64,000 nt of DNA from SG8-41 sp964521405 (GTDB lineage Bacteria; Pseudomonadota; Gammaproteobacteria; Burkholderiales; SG8-41). A model generated the notes under the pieces. The model ran no database searches, was not told where the DNA came from, and saw nothing but the letters and a program-made list of their open reading frames with translations. How positions within the stretch are numbered: position 1 is the stretch's first letter; each line of letters opens with the position of its first letter. The position numbers and the translations under genes are program-made. Shown here one piece after another: positions 8,235 through 16,652 of this stretch. The stretch is taken from assembly GCA_964521405.1 (NCBI GenBank), contig CAZFRR010000204.1, positions 1-64,000 on the forward strand. The letters are read 5' to 3'.

Positions 8235-9305
8235 GTGCGTTTCGACCTGTTTTATGAAGTGGCTCTGCCTCCCCGGCTCGGACTGAGCGAGTCCGATGCG
8301 TACGCCGAAACGCTCGCCCAGATCGAGCTCGCCGATCGCCTGGGATATGGTTGCGCCTGGCTGGTCGAGCATCACTTTCTCCGCGGCTATTCGCATGCAT
8401 CGAAGCCCGAGCTGCTGCTTGCGGCGGCGGCGGTCCGGACCGCCCGGATACGCCTGGGCCATGCCGTCATACCGCTGCCATTGCACCACCCGGTGCACGT
8501 GGCCGAGTGCGTCGCGACGCTGGATGTATTGTCCGGCGGGCGCCTGGAGGTCGGCATCGGGCGGGGCTTCTCGCCGCGGGAGCATGCGATTTTCGGCGCG
8601 GACACGGCGACGGCACGCGAGAGAGTCGAGGAGGGCCTCGAGGTCCTCATGCAGAGCTTCATGCGAAAGCCGGTCACTTACCACGGCCGGCACTATCGCT
8701 TTGAAGCGCTCGATATACTCCCGCACGTGATCCAGCAGCCTCACCCACCGCTGTGGACGGCGGCGGTCAGTCCGGAAACCTTCGACTGGGCCGCTGACCG
8801 GGGGCTGGGCGTGCTCGCGGGGCCGTTCAAGCCATGGTTCATGGTGAAGCACGATATCGAGCGTTATCGCGCGGCCTGGCGCCACGCCGCCGCGCCGCGC
8901 ATTGGCATGACGATCGGGGTCCTGTGCCTCGCCGACGGCCGGCGCGCCCGGCGCCTGGCGAAGGAGGCTTTTACCTGGTTCTACCGCGAGCTCTACCAGG
9001 CCGTGCTGCCGGTGCTCGAGCGGCTCTACCCCGGCTACGAGCATCTGCACGAGCTCGGGCGCTTTCGAACGCTGATGAAGCTGGGGGTGGACCTGGGGCT
9101 CGCCGAAACTTTCGGGCTCGCCGTGGTCGGGGATCCCGAAGCGGTGCGCGCCGGTATAGCCAGGTATGCGCAATCCGGCGTGACGCATCTGCTGTGCGCT
9201 TTTGGCGCCGGCGCGGTCGAGCCCGCGATCACGCGGGAGTCCCTCGGGCTGTTCGCCCGCGAGGTCATGCCCGCCTTCCCCGAAATCGGAGTGCGGGCGT
9301 CGTGA
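8235..9305 (+). CDS. Luciferase-like (LLM class) flavin-dependent oxidoreductase
   Basis: 356 residues with a TIM-barrel luciferase-like pattern: 'AWLVEHHF' near residue 40, 'RLEVGIGRGF' near residue 100, and the RERVEEGLEVL helix. Members are FMNH2- or F420-dependent monooxygenases; some desulfonate organosulfur compounds, but nothing visible fixes the substrate. GTG 8235 gives the normal MRFDLFYEV start. Co-oriented with tusA and the Lpl-like gene (57-nt gap) and followed by an SDR gene, so it is probably co-transcribed. Confidence 0.85.
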   Translation: MRFDLFYEVALPPRLGLSESDAYAETLAQIELADRLGYGCAWLVEHHFLRGYSHASKPELLLAAAAVRTARIRLGHAVIPLPLHHPVHVAECVATLDVLSGGRLEVGIGRGFSPREHAIFGADTATARERVEEGLEVLMQSFMRKPVTYHGRHYRFEALDILPHVIQQPHPPLWTAAVSPETFDWAADRGLGVLAGPFKPWFMVKHDIERYRAAWRHAAAPRIGMTIGVLCLADGRRARRLAKEAFTWFYRELYQAVLPVLERLYPGYEHLHELGRFRTLMKLGVDLGLAETFGLAVVGDPEAVRAGIARYAQSGVTHLLCAFGAGAVEPAITRESLGLFAREVMPAFPEIGVRAS

Positions 9306-9369
9306 ACCGAATGCTTAAGACCGGCGGCGGGCGCCACCGGCTCGTCCACGCTCATCGCGTCGGGGCCAC

Positions 9370-10257
9370 ATGAAAGTATTCGTTACCGGATCGAGCTCCC
9401 ACCTGGCGCAGGCATTGTTGCCGATCCTGTGCGCCGAGCCCGCAATCGAGCGCGTGACGGGCGTGGACCTCGCGCCGCCGCGTTTTTCCCACGCCAAGTT
9501 CGACGCTTCGCAACTCGATTTCCGCGATCGGGGATTGCCCTCGATGATCGAAGGCCACGACGCGCTGGTTCATCTCGCCTTCGTGGTGCTCCGGGGGCGC
9601 ATGAGCGAGAGCGACATGTTCGATGTCAACGTGACCGGCAGTCACAAGCTGTTCCATGCCGCGCGGCAGGCAGGGGTGGGTCGTCTCATCCACCTGTCGA
9701 GCGCCGCGGTCTACGGCAGCGGCATGCAACTCGACGAGGAGGCGCCCCTCGCGCCGCTTTCCGGATTTCTGTACGCCCGCCACAAGATGCACCTGGAGCG
9801 GCTGCTGGAGGCCGAGTTCCCCGAATGCGTGAGGCTGCGCCCGCACGTGATTCTGGGTCCCAATGCGCAGCCACTGCTGCGGCTTCTTCTCAAGCTGCCA
9901 TGCTATCTCTCGCTGCCGGAACCGCAGCCCCTGCTGCAGTGCGTGCACGAGGACGATGTGGCGCGGGCGGTGCTGCAGGCGCTCAACCGCAACGTCCGGG
10001 GAGCTTTCAACCTCGCGGCAGAAGACAACTTCAGCTATCGCGACGACATCCGGCGCCGGCACCGTATCAGCATTCCATTGCCCCCCGGCGTGGCGCGAGC
10101 GGGGCTTGAGTTCGCGTGGCGATACTGGGGTTGGGGAGGGGAGCCGGTATGGATCGAGGGGCTCGCCCGGACGCTGGTGCTCAACTGCCGGCGCGCGGCG
10201 GTTGAATTGGGCTGGAAGAGCCGGCATGGCGCTGCCGCGGTGCTGGCAGCGACCTAG
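9370..10257 (+). CDS. NAD-dependent epimerase/dehydratase family (extended SDR) protein
   Basis: 295 residues with a Rossmann start MKVFVTGSS, active-site Ser in 'HLSSAAVYG' and the YxxxK pair (YARHK). The nucleotide loop, normally TGxxGxxG, is TGSSSHLA, so the second and third glycines are lost and cofactor binding may be altered. Substrate unknown. Last gene of the tusA-led plus-strand group. Its stop codon TAG coincides with the outer edge of the MITE-like element, so that insertion may have set the C-terminus. Confidence 0.82.
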   Translation: MKVFVTGSSSHLAQALLPILCAEPAIERVTGVDLAPPRFSHAKFDASQLDFRDRGLPSMIEGHDALVHLAFVVLRGRMSESDMFDVNVTGSHKLFHAARQAGVGRLIHLSSAAVYGSGMQLDEEAPLAPLSGFLYARHKMHLERLLEAEFPECVRLRPHVILGPNAQPLLRLLLKLPCYLSLPEPQPLLQCVHEDDVARAVLQALNRNVRGAFNLAAEDNFSYRDDIRRRHRISIPLPPGVARAGLEFAWRYWGWGGEPVWIEGLARTLVLNCRRAAVELGWKSRHGAAAVLAAT

Positions 10258-10445
10258 TGTCCTGAGTCGCTAATTCGCTGAACAAAAGATGCCGACAATT
10301 GACGCCATACTTTGTCGCAAATCCTCGCCAGGTGTCCAACCTGGCTGCGGTTTGCTTCGCGTCTGGCGCCAATTTCGACACTTTTGCCGTACCTAACGCC
10401 TCGGTAGGGTTGCGATTGATCAACGAACTAGCAACTCAGGACACT
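10256..10445. mobile_element. MITE-like element with 26-bp terminal inverted repeats
   Basis: The left end (10256-10281, beginning AGTGTCCTGAGTCGCTAATT) and the reverse complement of the right end (10420-10445, beginning AGTGTCCTGAGTTGCTAGTT) match at 22 or more of 26 positions, with the outer 12 bp identical. A second inner inverted repeat (AAAAG...AATTGRCGCC) lets the 190 bp fold into one structure. No transposase is encoded and no target duplication is obvious. It looks like a small non-autonomous element. Confidence 0.7.
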
Positions 10446-10458
10446 CGCCGGGAAACTC

Positions 10459-11316
10459 TCAGCCGCTGACCTCGAGGCCGTACGCTTCGAGCACCCGCAC
10501 GGTCGGCGCGAGGCGTTCCGCGACAAATTGCCGCCGCACCGGATTGCGCAGCGCAGCCAGGCGCCAGTTCGAATCTGGCGCGAGGCCGGCGAGCTCGTAG
10601 AAGCGCCGGGGTGGAAAGTAAAAGGCGCGCGCCATCTGCCATAACAGCAGGCGAGCGGCGACGGAAAGCAGCCGGCGGCGCACTGTGCCCGCTTCGGCCA
10701 GGGCCGTTTCCAGCTGGTGGCGGGCGGCCGAGATATGCCGCGCCTCATCCGCCACGTGAAGCGAGCAGATTTGCCGGACCGCGGGATTGATTTCGTGCGA
10801 TGGGGCGCGCACGCAGCGATTGAACTTGTCGGACACGTCTTCCCCGATCAGCATGGCGAGCCAGTAGAGGCCGCCGCCCGCCGGGGCAAACCGTCCCAGC
10901 GCGCTGGCGAGGCACGGCGCGCGCCAGCTGCCGTCCGGAAGCGCGAGCCCGCCAGTCTCGATCGCCCGCAGGAACATCAGGCTGTGGCCCGCTTCCTCGC
11001 GCAACTCGTGGAGCAGGTACTCGTGCTCCGCGCGCGGCATTCCCGGCCGCAAGCGGCGCGACATCCGCTGCAGGAAGATGCCTTCCAGCCACAGCCCGCA
11101 GTGCATGACGTTCACGAACTCGTACTGCGACAACCTCTGCCGCACCTCGGGCGCCAGCGCGTCGAACTCGGGCAGCCCGTAGAGCGACAGCGCCGCTTCA
11201 GGCAGCCAGTAGCTGTTCGTGTTGAACTGCGACCAGTTAACCCGCGCCACCGGGTCTCGGTAGCGGGCGCTGTTCTCCGAGAGCTGGCGGAGCAGGGCGG
11301 TGTCGGCGTTGCGCAT
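10459..11316 (-). CDS. AurF-like diiron oxygenase family protein
   Basis: 285 residues. A four-helix diiron carboxylate pattern is visible: two helices with E/H ligands ('EHEYLLHELREEAGHSLMF') and a second ExxH-type site ('HVADEARHISAA'), the arrangement of p-aminobenzoate N-oxygenase AurF relatives. The true substrate cannot be read from sequence. It is minus-strand and lies behind the MITE-like element, so it is not part of the tusA group. It starts 74 nt from a divergent hypothetical gene. Confidence 0.75.
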   Translation of the reverse strand: MRNADTALLRQLSENSARYRDPVARVNWSQFNTNSYWLPEAALSLYGLPEFDALAPEVRQRLSQYEFVNVMHCGLWLEGIFLQRMSRRLRPGMPRAEHEYLLHELREEAGHSLMFLRAIETGGLALPDGSWRAPCLASALGRFAPAGGGLYWLAMLIGEDVSDKFNRCVRAPSHEINPAVRQICSLHVADEARHISAARHQLETALAEAGTVRRRLLSVAARLLLWQMARAFYFPPRRFYELAGLAPDSNWRLAALRNPVRRQFVAERLAPTVRVLEAYGLEVSG

Positions 11317-11390
11317 GCGGAAATTATAAGCGCCGGAGCTGTAACGGCCTCCTGGCGGCGGCGTAGAATTCCGCAGGATCGGGCAACCGG

Positions 11391-11768
11391 ATGGAGATCA
11401 TGCGGCTGATCGAAGAGCTTGAGCGCAGGCTGGGCCGGGAGGAGAGTCTGTTCCGCGCCCAGCTCCTGCGCGAGGACCTTGCCAGGCTGGGCAGGCTGCG
11501 GGAGCTCGCCCGTGGTGCCGTGGACGCCGCCGCATACCGTAGCGCGGCGTTGCGGCTTGGCTGGACGCAGGGCGATGCGCGCACGCGCGAACTGGGCGCT
11601 CCGCTCGATGCACTGATCGAGGTCGTTCGTGAATACGAGGCCGGCGCAGGTGGCAGCAAGCAGGAGACGCGCATCGTCGAGGCGTGGACCGAGCTGCATC
11701 GGGTCAGAATGGAGCGGCTGGTGGGCTGCCTGGCGACGCCGTTGCCCAAGCCCGCTGCCGGAGACTGA
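11391..11768 (+). CDS. Hypothetical protein, charged helical
   Basis: 125 residues (or 122 from the second ATG), rich in Arg, Glu and Leu with heptad-like leucines in the first 60 residues, predicted helical, with no cysteines in the first 110 residues. No family recognised. It is convergent with the ArsR gene. Other frames over the same bases are also open, so the coding call is uncertain. Confidence 0.4.
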   Translation: MEIMRLIEELERRLGREESLFRAQLLREDLARLGRLRELARGAVDAAAYRSAALRLGWTQGDARTRELGAPLDALIEVVREYEAGAGGSKQETRIVEAWTELHRVRMERLVGCLATPLPKPAAGD

Positions 11769-11807
11769 CCCCTGCCGCAAACGCGGCTCATCCCGCAGGC
11801 GTCGCGC

Positions 11808-12155
11808 TCACCTCTTCGAGACCTTCGCGCAGAAGATCCGGTACAGGGACGCCATGATCTCTTCGACTTCCTTGCTGGCAAGCGAGTAATAAATTGACTG
11901 TGCTTCCCGGCGCGTGGACACGATGCGTTTCCCCCGCAACACCGCCAGATGTTGCGACAGCCCGGACTGGGAGAGCCCGATAATGCCCTCCATCTCGCCC
12001 ACCGACTTCTCGCCCTCGGCGAGCTGGCACAGGATCATCAGCCGCGAGGGATTCGCTATCGCCTTCAGCAGATCGGTGACGCGAACGGCGCTGCCGCGCA
12101 GGCGCGACACCTCCGACCGGGTCAGTCCAAACGATGTATCCGTCGCCGGGTTCAT
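11808..12155 (-). CDS. shdrR: ArsR/SmtB family repressor, SqrR/sHdrR type
   Basis: 115-residue winged-helix regulator with recognition-helix region 'LSQSGLSQHLAVLR'. Two cysteines, Cys43 in 'RLMILCQLAEG' and Cys109 in 'YRIFCAK', are 66 residues apart, the spacing known for the sulfane-sulfur sensors SqrR and sHdrR, which release DNA when a sulfur bridge links the two cysteines. It is the last gene of the sHdr operon, overlapping lbpA by ATGA, so it would be autoregulated if it controls that operon. Candidate operators: 19255-19274 and 24578-24597. Confidence 0.88.
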   Translation of the reverse strand: MNPATDTSFGLTRSEVSRLRGSAVRVTDLLKAIANPSRLMILCQLAEGEKSVGEMEGIIGLSQSGLSQHLAVLRGKRIVSTRREAQSIYYSLASKEVEEIMASLYRIFCAKVSKR

Positions 12156-12616
12156 GCCTTTACCTGCCCACCGTCGGGCGCGCAGCCGGCGAATCCGTCC
12201 GCGTCCATTTTCGCTTCGTACTTCGGGCCGACCTGGGAGCCGATGACGAGGATCGGCTTCACCGAAGCCCAGTCTTCCGGTTTGAGGATCACCATCCAGC
12301 CCGCGCCGTACGGATCCTCATTGACGAGCGAAGGCTTCCCCGCCAGTTCGTCGTTCACCGCGACGACCTCGCCGCCGACCGCTGATTTCGCGGGTCCGAC
12401 CCACTTCCCAGACTCGACCGTGGCGCAGGTTTTCCCGGCCTGGACCGAGCGGCCGACCTTTTTGGGTGTGAAGGCGACGAGCTGTCCGGCCAATGCTGTC
12501 GCCACGGTGGTCATGCCGATCTTGATGTTGCCGTCCTCGAGTTCCTTCAACCAGATGTGATTGTCAACGTCGTACAGAAGGTCGTCGGGAAGATGGCATC
12601 CGCGCACTTCGGGCAT
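12152..12616 (-). CDS. lbpA: LbpA, lipoate-binding protein of the sHdr pathway
   Basis: 154-residue GcvH-like lipoyl carrier. The lipoylated lysine should be Lys71 in 'TVESGKWVGP', whose surroundings are the LbpA form rather than the GcvH form of the glycine cleavage system. Cysteines Cys7 and Cys144 near the two ends resemble the conserved LbpA pair. In this pathway lipoate on LbpA serves sulfur oxidation and is made by a dedicated machinery rather than by LipA/LipB; such genes lie at 20054-24560. Confidence 0.93.
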   Translation of the reverse strand: MPEVRGCHLPDDLLYDVDNHIWLKELEDGNIKIGMTTVATALAGQLVAFTPKKVGRSVQAGKTCATVESGKWVGPAKSAVGGEVVAVNDELAGKPSLVNEDPYGAGWMVILKPEDWASVKPILVIGSQVGPKYEAKMDADGFAGCAPDGGQVKA

Positions 12617-12640
12617 ATCGCAGTTCCCCTAGTCCGGTTG

Positions 12641-13054
12641 TTACTCGGTTGTTTCCATGCGCAGCGGCCGGGAGGCGCAGCAGAACTCCCCCAGCCCCTC
12701 GATCTGCATCTTGCCGCTAACGAACAAGACAAGGTGCTTCGCGAGCATGGCCATCATGCGCCGCCGGCCCTCGTCCCGCCCGGCATCCGGCTCGAGACGA
12801 AGCAGATTGTAATGATAAGCGATCTCGCGGCAGGTTTCGCGGCAGGCATTGAAGCTCGGGACGCCCCGAGCGCCCTGCCGGTGCAGGGCGAGAAGACGAA
12901 ATCCCTCGACCCCCCCCCGGGTCGGGGCCGCGCCGCGCGCCGCGATCCAGTGCTCGAGCACCTCTTCGGCAAGCGCCAACAGGCGTTCCGCCGCCGCTTC
13001 GCGCGTCCCGGCCATCGAGTCAATCTCGGCCTCGATCTCCGCGAGTGACCTCAC
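12641..13054 (-). CDS. Unknown protein between HdrB2 and LbpA
   Basis: 137 residues, overlapping the end of hdrB2 by ATGA and ending 24 nt before lbpA, so translationally coupled and part of the sHdr operon. N-terminal half helical and Glu/Ala-rich; a central block 'VPSFNACRETCREIAYHYNLL' has Cys and His, and a CC pair sits near the end (GEFCCAS). Four or five cysteines could bind metal or sulfur. I do not recognise the family. A structural or sulfur-handling accessory of sHdr is inferred from position only. Confidence 0.8.
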   Translation of the reverse strand: MRSLAEIEAEIDSMAGTREAAAERLLALAEEVLEHWIAARGAAPTRGGVEGFRLLALHRQGARGVPSFNACRETCREIAYHYNLLRLEPDAGRDEGRRRMMAMLAKHLVLFVSGKMQIEGLGEFCCASRPLRMETTE

Positions 13055-13977
13055 GCGAGCCCCTTTTCCTTCAGCAGCTCGAGCCCGTCCGAGACGTTTT
13101 CATGCACGCTCAACTTGCGCGGCGATAGCCCCAGCGCGATGCCGAGAAGCTGAGTGAAGTAGAGCATCCTCACCTTGGTCTTTTCGCCCAGCACCTTCTC
13201 GGCGCGCACCTGGTGCATCTCGAGCCCGGAGTGGCAGGTCGGGCATTCGGTGGCGATCACATCCGCGCCGGCGGCTTCCGCCGCGCGCAGGATGTTCAGC
13301 ACCAGCTTGGTCGAGGTGTCGCTGTCCGAGAGCACGTGCGCGCCGCCGCAGCACGAAGTCTTGAGCGGAAAATCCACGTTCTCGGCGCCTGCCGCAGCCA
13401 GCAGATCGTCCATGAAATGCGGCTTCGAGGTGGACTCGCTTCCCGGGCCCTGGTCTTTTTCCGGGAAGATGTGCCGCGGCCGGGTGTACATGCAGCCGTA
13501 GTAGTTGGCGATCTTCAGCCCCTTGAGAGAATTCTTGACGCGGCGCTTCAACTCCTCCTCGCCGATGCCGTCCTTGATCCAGTCGAGCGCGTGGATCGTT
13601 TCCACCTGCCCCGCCCGGTAGGTCTGGTGTCCCGCTTTCTTCGAGATCCGCTCGACGGCTTCGCGCGAGGACGCGTCGTGCGCGAGGTCGTGCTCGGCCT
13701 TCTTCAGGTTGTGGTAGCAGCCGTTGCACGGCGCCATGACGACCGTGGCGCCCATCTCGTTCGCGGCGATGGACATGACGCGCGAGGACAAATAGGTCTG
13801 GACCTTGGGGTCTATGTTCTTCACCTCCATCGCCCCGCAGCAGTTCCAGTTCTTCACCTCGTCCAACTCGAGCCCGAGCGCCTTGCCGACTTCCTTGGTG
13901 GACTTGTTGTAGGCGTGCCCGGTGCCCTCGAGGGCGCAGCCCGGATAGTAGGCGACCCGCTGGTAATCGGTTTTCAT
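13051..13977 (-). CDS. hdrB2: sHdrB2, CCG-domain subunit of the sHdr complex
   Basis: 308 residues with two cysteine-rich CCG domains: first 'YYPGC', 'NWNCCGAME' and 'APCNGC'; second 'SCCGGAHVL' and 'TECPTCHSG'. These bind the unusual noncubane [4Fe-4S] cluster seen in methanogen HdrB, where disulfide or sulfur chemistry takes place. The open frame extends far upstream of ATG 13977, but this ATG overlaps the hdrC2 stop (ATGA) and gives the normal N-terminus. Confidence 0.93.
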   Translation of the reverse strand: MKTDYQRVAYYPGCALEGTGHAYNKSTKEVGKALGLELDEVKNWNCCGAMEVKNIDPKVQTYLSSRVMSIAANEMGATVVMAPCNGCYHNLKKAEHDLAHDASSREAVERISKKAGHQTYRAGQVETIHALDWIKDGIGEEELKRRVKNSLKGLKIANYYGCMYTRPRHIFPEKDQGPGSESTSKPHFMDDLLAAAGAENVDFPLKTSCCGGAHVLSDSDTSTKLVLNILRAAEAAGADVIATECPTCHSGLEMHQVRAEKVLGEKTKVRMLYFTQLLGIALGLSPRKLSVHENVSDGLELLKEKGLA

Positions 13978-14714
13978 TTCGTGTCCCTCAGTCCCAACGC
14001 CTTGCGCTGCAGCGCTTCCTGCTCGTCGACATATTCGGTGATCGCATCGCGCGCCTTCGCCCAGCCGCGGGTGCGCGGGCGAATAAGAGTGGCAATCCCC
14101 ATCAGGATTCCCTGCATGACGGGCAGGCGCCGCGCGACGCGCCTCACCATCTCGACGAGCCAGTCCTGTAACAGCGGTTGACCGGTCTTCGCGAAGAAGC
14201 GGCGAATGACGCGGCCTTCCTCGATTTTGCCGGTCGCGATGACCTGCTCGGTGAATTCCTCGTCGAAGATCATGGACTTCGACTTCGGCGTGTGGCCCTT
14301 CAGCTCCAGCCAGTGCGCGGTGGCTTTCATCACGCCCTCGGGGACGACGTCGCGCGGACAGGCGTAGGTGCATCGGTTGCACGAGACGCACTGCCAGATG
14401 ATCTCCTTGTCGCGCAGCAGCTCGGACTCCATTCCCATGCGGATGAGATAAATCCAGTAACGGGGATTGAAGTCGGGATTCAACGCGTTGACCGGGCAGG
14501 CGTTGGTGCACGAGCCGCACTGCCAGCAGCGGTGGACGTACTCGCCGCCCGGGAGCGCCGCGATCTCATCCTCCAGCCGCTCGTTGTAGTCGGTGACGAC
14601 CCGCGGCTCGATAAACGTGCTCCAGTGCCCGGAGACGTCCACACCGTCGATGACCAGCTTCTCGTGCGACTGGATGTTTTCCGGGCGGATCAGCGATTTT
14701 TCGTGGATCGGCAT
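13974..14714 (-). CDS. hdrC2: sHdrC2, ferredoxin-like electron-transfer subunit
   Basis: 246 residues with two [4Fe-4S] sites near residues 63-75 (CWQCGSCTNACP) and 108-120 (CVSCNRCTYACP). It passes electrons between HdrB-type and HdrA subunits. The HdrC1 paralogue at 18030-18785 has the same architecture; the duplication C1B1-A-H-C2B2 is the hallmark of the sulfur-oxidising complex. It ends in the hdrB2 start codon and starts 14 nt after hdrH. Confidence 0.93.
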   Translation of the reverse strand: MPIHEKSLIRPENIQSHEKLVIDGVDVSGHWSTFIEPRVVTDYNERLEDEIAALPGGEYVHRCWQCGSCTNACPVNALNPDFNPRYWIYLIRMGMESELLRDKEIIWQCVSCNRCTYACPRDVVPEGVMKATAHWLELKGHTPKSKSMIFDEEFTEQVIATGKIEEGRVIRRFFAKTGQPLLQDWLVEMVRRVARRLPVMQGILMGIATLIRPRTRGWAKARDAITEYVDEQEALQRKALGLRDTK

Positions 14715-14728
14715 GGCTCTCGCAGCGC

Positions 14729-15583
14729 TCAGGCGAGCAGTTTCACGTCTTCGACGACGAACGCCTGGCCGTCGAACGCCTTCAGCCGCGTCCGCCCCCT
14801 CTCGTTGACGCCGTCCAGGCCCAGCAGCCGCTGCACGTGCTGCATGGGATCCTCGGGGGCCGCGAAGTCGGTGCGCAGATAGGTGCCGCCCTGCTCGCCA
14901 ATGTAATCGGCGTACACCTGCGCGGTCAGCAGGTCCACGTACCAGATCACGTCGCGAAACACCCCGTTGGCGGCGAGGAACTGTGACAATTCTTCCCGCA
15001 GCATGAGGTAGGTGCCGTAGCGCGAGGGAACGTCGATTACGCTCCGATCGACGTCCTCGGCATGCCAGATTTCGCGCAGCACTCCGCTATTGGCCTCAGC
15101 GTCCCACACCCACCGGCACATCATGGGGTAGCGCTCCGGGTCCACGGTGTGCAGGATCTCGGCGGCGAGATCGTGCACCCAGCGATGCTTCCGGTCTTCG
15201 GGAAACGCGCCGCGAAACGCGGCCATGCGCTCATCGGTCGTCAATGTGTCTTCGCGGCCTGCGAGCAGCTGGGCGATTTCGGTCTGCATCACCTGGAACC
15301 CGGCAGGCTCCAGGTAGGGGGTCACGCGCCGGCGCACGGTTGCGCTCAGCGCACACAGCGTCTTGAACGTCTTCAATTCGAGTGCGCGCGCATCGTCGCG
15401 TTCGAGCGCCTGGCGAAACACCGCCGTCTTGGCCTGTAGCGCCGCAACGTAGCGCTCGATGCCGCCGTGCTCCTCGCTGCCGGACACCAGCCGCTCGAAC
15501 GCGCCCGCGAGCTTGGGGCCGCTCAATTCGAGCCGGGGCCGCTCCAGCGCCGGCACGCCGATGGATCGAGAAACCTGCGTCAT
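14729..15583 (-). CDS. hdrH: sHdrH, conserved protein of the sHdr operon
   Basis: 284 residues between hdrA and hdrC2, the position of the uncharacterised sHdrH protein in described shdr operons. No redox cofactor motif; only two cysteines (near residues 85 and 165). Predicted mostly helical, cytoplasmic, with a conserved-looking 'ILHTVDPERYPMMCRWVWD' block. Identified by synteny only. No function is assigned. Confidence 0.8.
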   Translation of the reverse strand: MTQVSRSIGVPALERPRLELSGPKLAGAFERLVSGSEEHGGIERYVAALQAKTAVFRQALERDDARALELKTFKTLCALSATVRRRVTPYLEPAGFQVMQTEIAQLLAGREDTLTTDERMAAFRGAFPEDRKHRWVHDLAAEILHTVDPERYPMMCRWVWDAEANSGVLREIWHAEDVDRSVIDVPSRYGTYLMLREELSQFLAANGVFRDVIWYVDLLTAQVYADYIGEQGGTYLRTDFAAPEDPMQHVQRLLGLDGVNERGRTRLKAFDGQAFVVEDVKLLA

Positions 15584-15602
15584 TCGCGTCGCGCCGCAAC
15601 CG

Positions 15603-16652
15603 TCAGGCCGTGGCTGCCCGCACCGGCTGGTTGATTAAAGCGCAAGCCGCAATGGCCGCGGCTTGCGCTTGCGCGATCGAATCGTCGATCGTTTCCGGTC
15701 CGGTGGCTGCGCCCACGACGAAGACGCCGGCGCGCGAGGTTTCACAGAGGGCGGCGTAGGCGTTGCCCTTGGCGATGTTGCCTTGCTTCTCGAGCGCGAC
15801 GCCGAACACTTTGGCGAGCGACGGGTTGTCCACGTTGGGGTCCATGCCGATGGCGTGCACCACCATGTCGAACGGAATGGTGATCGGGCGCTTCACCAGT
15901 GTGTCCTCGCCCTTGACGATCAGTTTTTTGCCGTCGGAGGTCACCTCCGCGATGCGCGCCTTGATGTACTTGACCTTGAACTCCTCCTGGCTGCGCCAGT
16001 AGTAGGACTCGTTGTGTCCGTAGGTCCGGATGTCCATGTAATAAATATAGACGTGGCAGCCGGGCAGTTCCTCGCGGATCTCCATTGCGATATTGCAGGA
16101 TACGGTGCAGCAGATCTTCGAGCACCATTCGCGCCCGATCTGCCGGTCGCGCGAGCCGACGCAGAGCAGGATCGCGACGCGCTCGGGTTTCCGCCCGTCC
16201 GAAGGGCAGCGCACGCCTTTGCCCGTGGAGATCATCTGCTCGACCTGGGTGGTGGTCACGACGTCGGGAAAGGTGCCGAAGCCCCATTCGGGCTTGTTGA
16301 CCGAATCGAAGTGGGTGAATCCGGTGCACAGGATCGCCGCACCGGCCTCGAGCGCCTGGCCGTTGGAGAGCCGCACGTTGAAGGCGCCGGGCGCGCCGCC
16401 GAACTCCGTGACGGTCGCGCCCTTGTGCGCCGTCACCAGGGGACTGGCTTCGACCCGGCTCACCATGCCGCCGATGGCGTCCCTCGCCCACTCGCCCGAG
16501 GGCACCAGCTTCGCGTAGCCCGAGATAATGGGCGCCCCGCCGAGCCGTTGCTCCTTTTCCACCAGCACCGACCGCTGGCCGATGCTGGCGAGCGCGTGGG
16601 CGGCCGCAAGGCCCGCCGGGCCGCCGCCGACGATCAGAATCGGCTTGCTCAT
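15603..16652 (-). CDS. hdrA: sHdrA, FAD and Fe-S flavoprotein subunit
   Basis: 349 residues. FAD-binding Rossmann motif at the start (ILIVGGGPAGLAAAHAL), and a cluster site with cysteines in 'LLCVGSRD', 'REWCSKICC' and 'VSCNIAME'. A second nucleotide-binding part ends in 'VGAATGPETIDDSIAQA'. This is the short sHdrA form of about 350 residues, not the long methanogen form. ATG 16652 overlaps the hdrB1 stop by ATGA; the open frame further upstream is shadow. Confidence 0.94.
   Translation of the reverse strand: MSKPILIVGGGPAGLAAAHALASIGQRSVLVEKEQRLGGAPIISGYAKLVPSGEWARDAIGGMVSRVEASPLVTAHKGATVTEFGGAPGAFNVRLSNGQALEAGAAILCTGFTHFDSVNKPEWGFGTFPDVVTTTQVEQMISTGKGVRCPSDGRKPERVAILLCVGSRDRQIGREWCSKICCTVSCNIAMEIREELPGCHVYIYYMDIRTYGHNESYYWRSQEEFKVKYIKARIAEVTSDGKKLIVKGEDTLVKRPITIPFDMVVHAIGMDPNVDNPSLAKVFGVALEKQGNIAKGNAYAALCETSRAGVFVVGAATGPETIDDSIAQAQAAAIAACALINQPVRAATA

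Noticed and set aside
7062..9188. 708-codon minus-strand ORF
   Set aside because: Antisense shadow of the Lpl-like and luciferase-like genes, both of which have clear family motifs.
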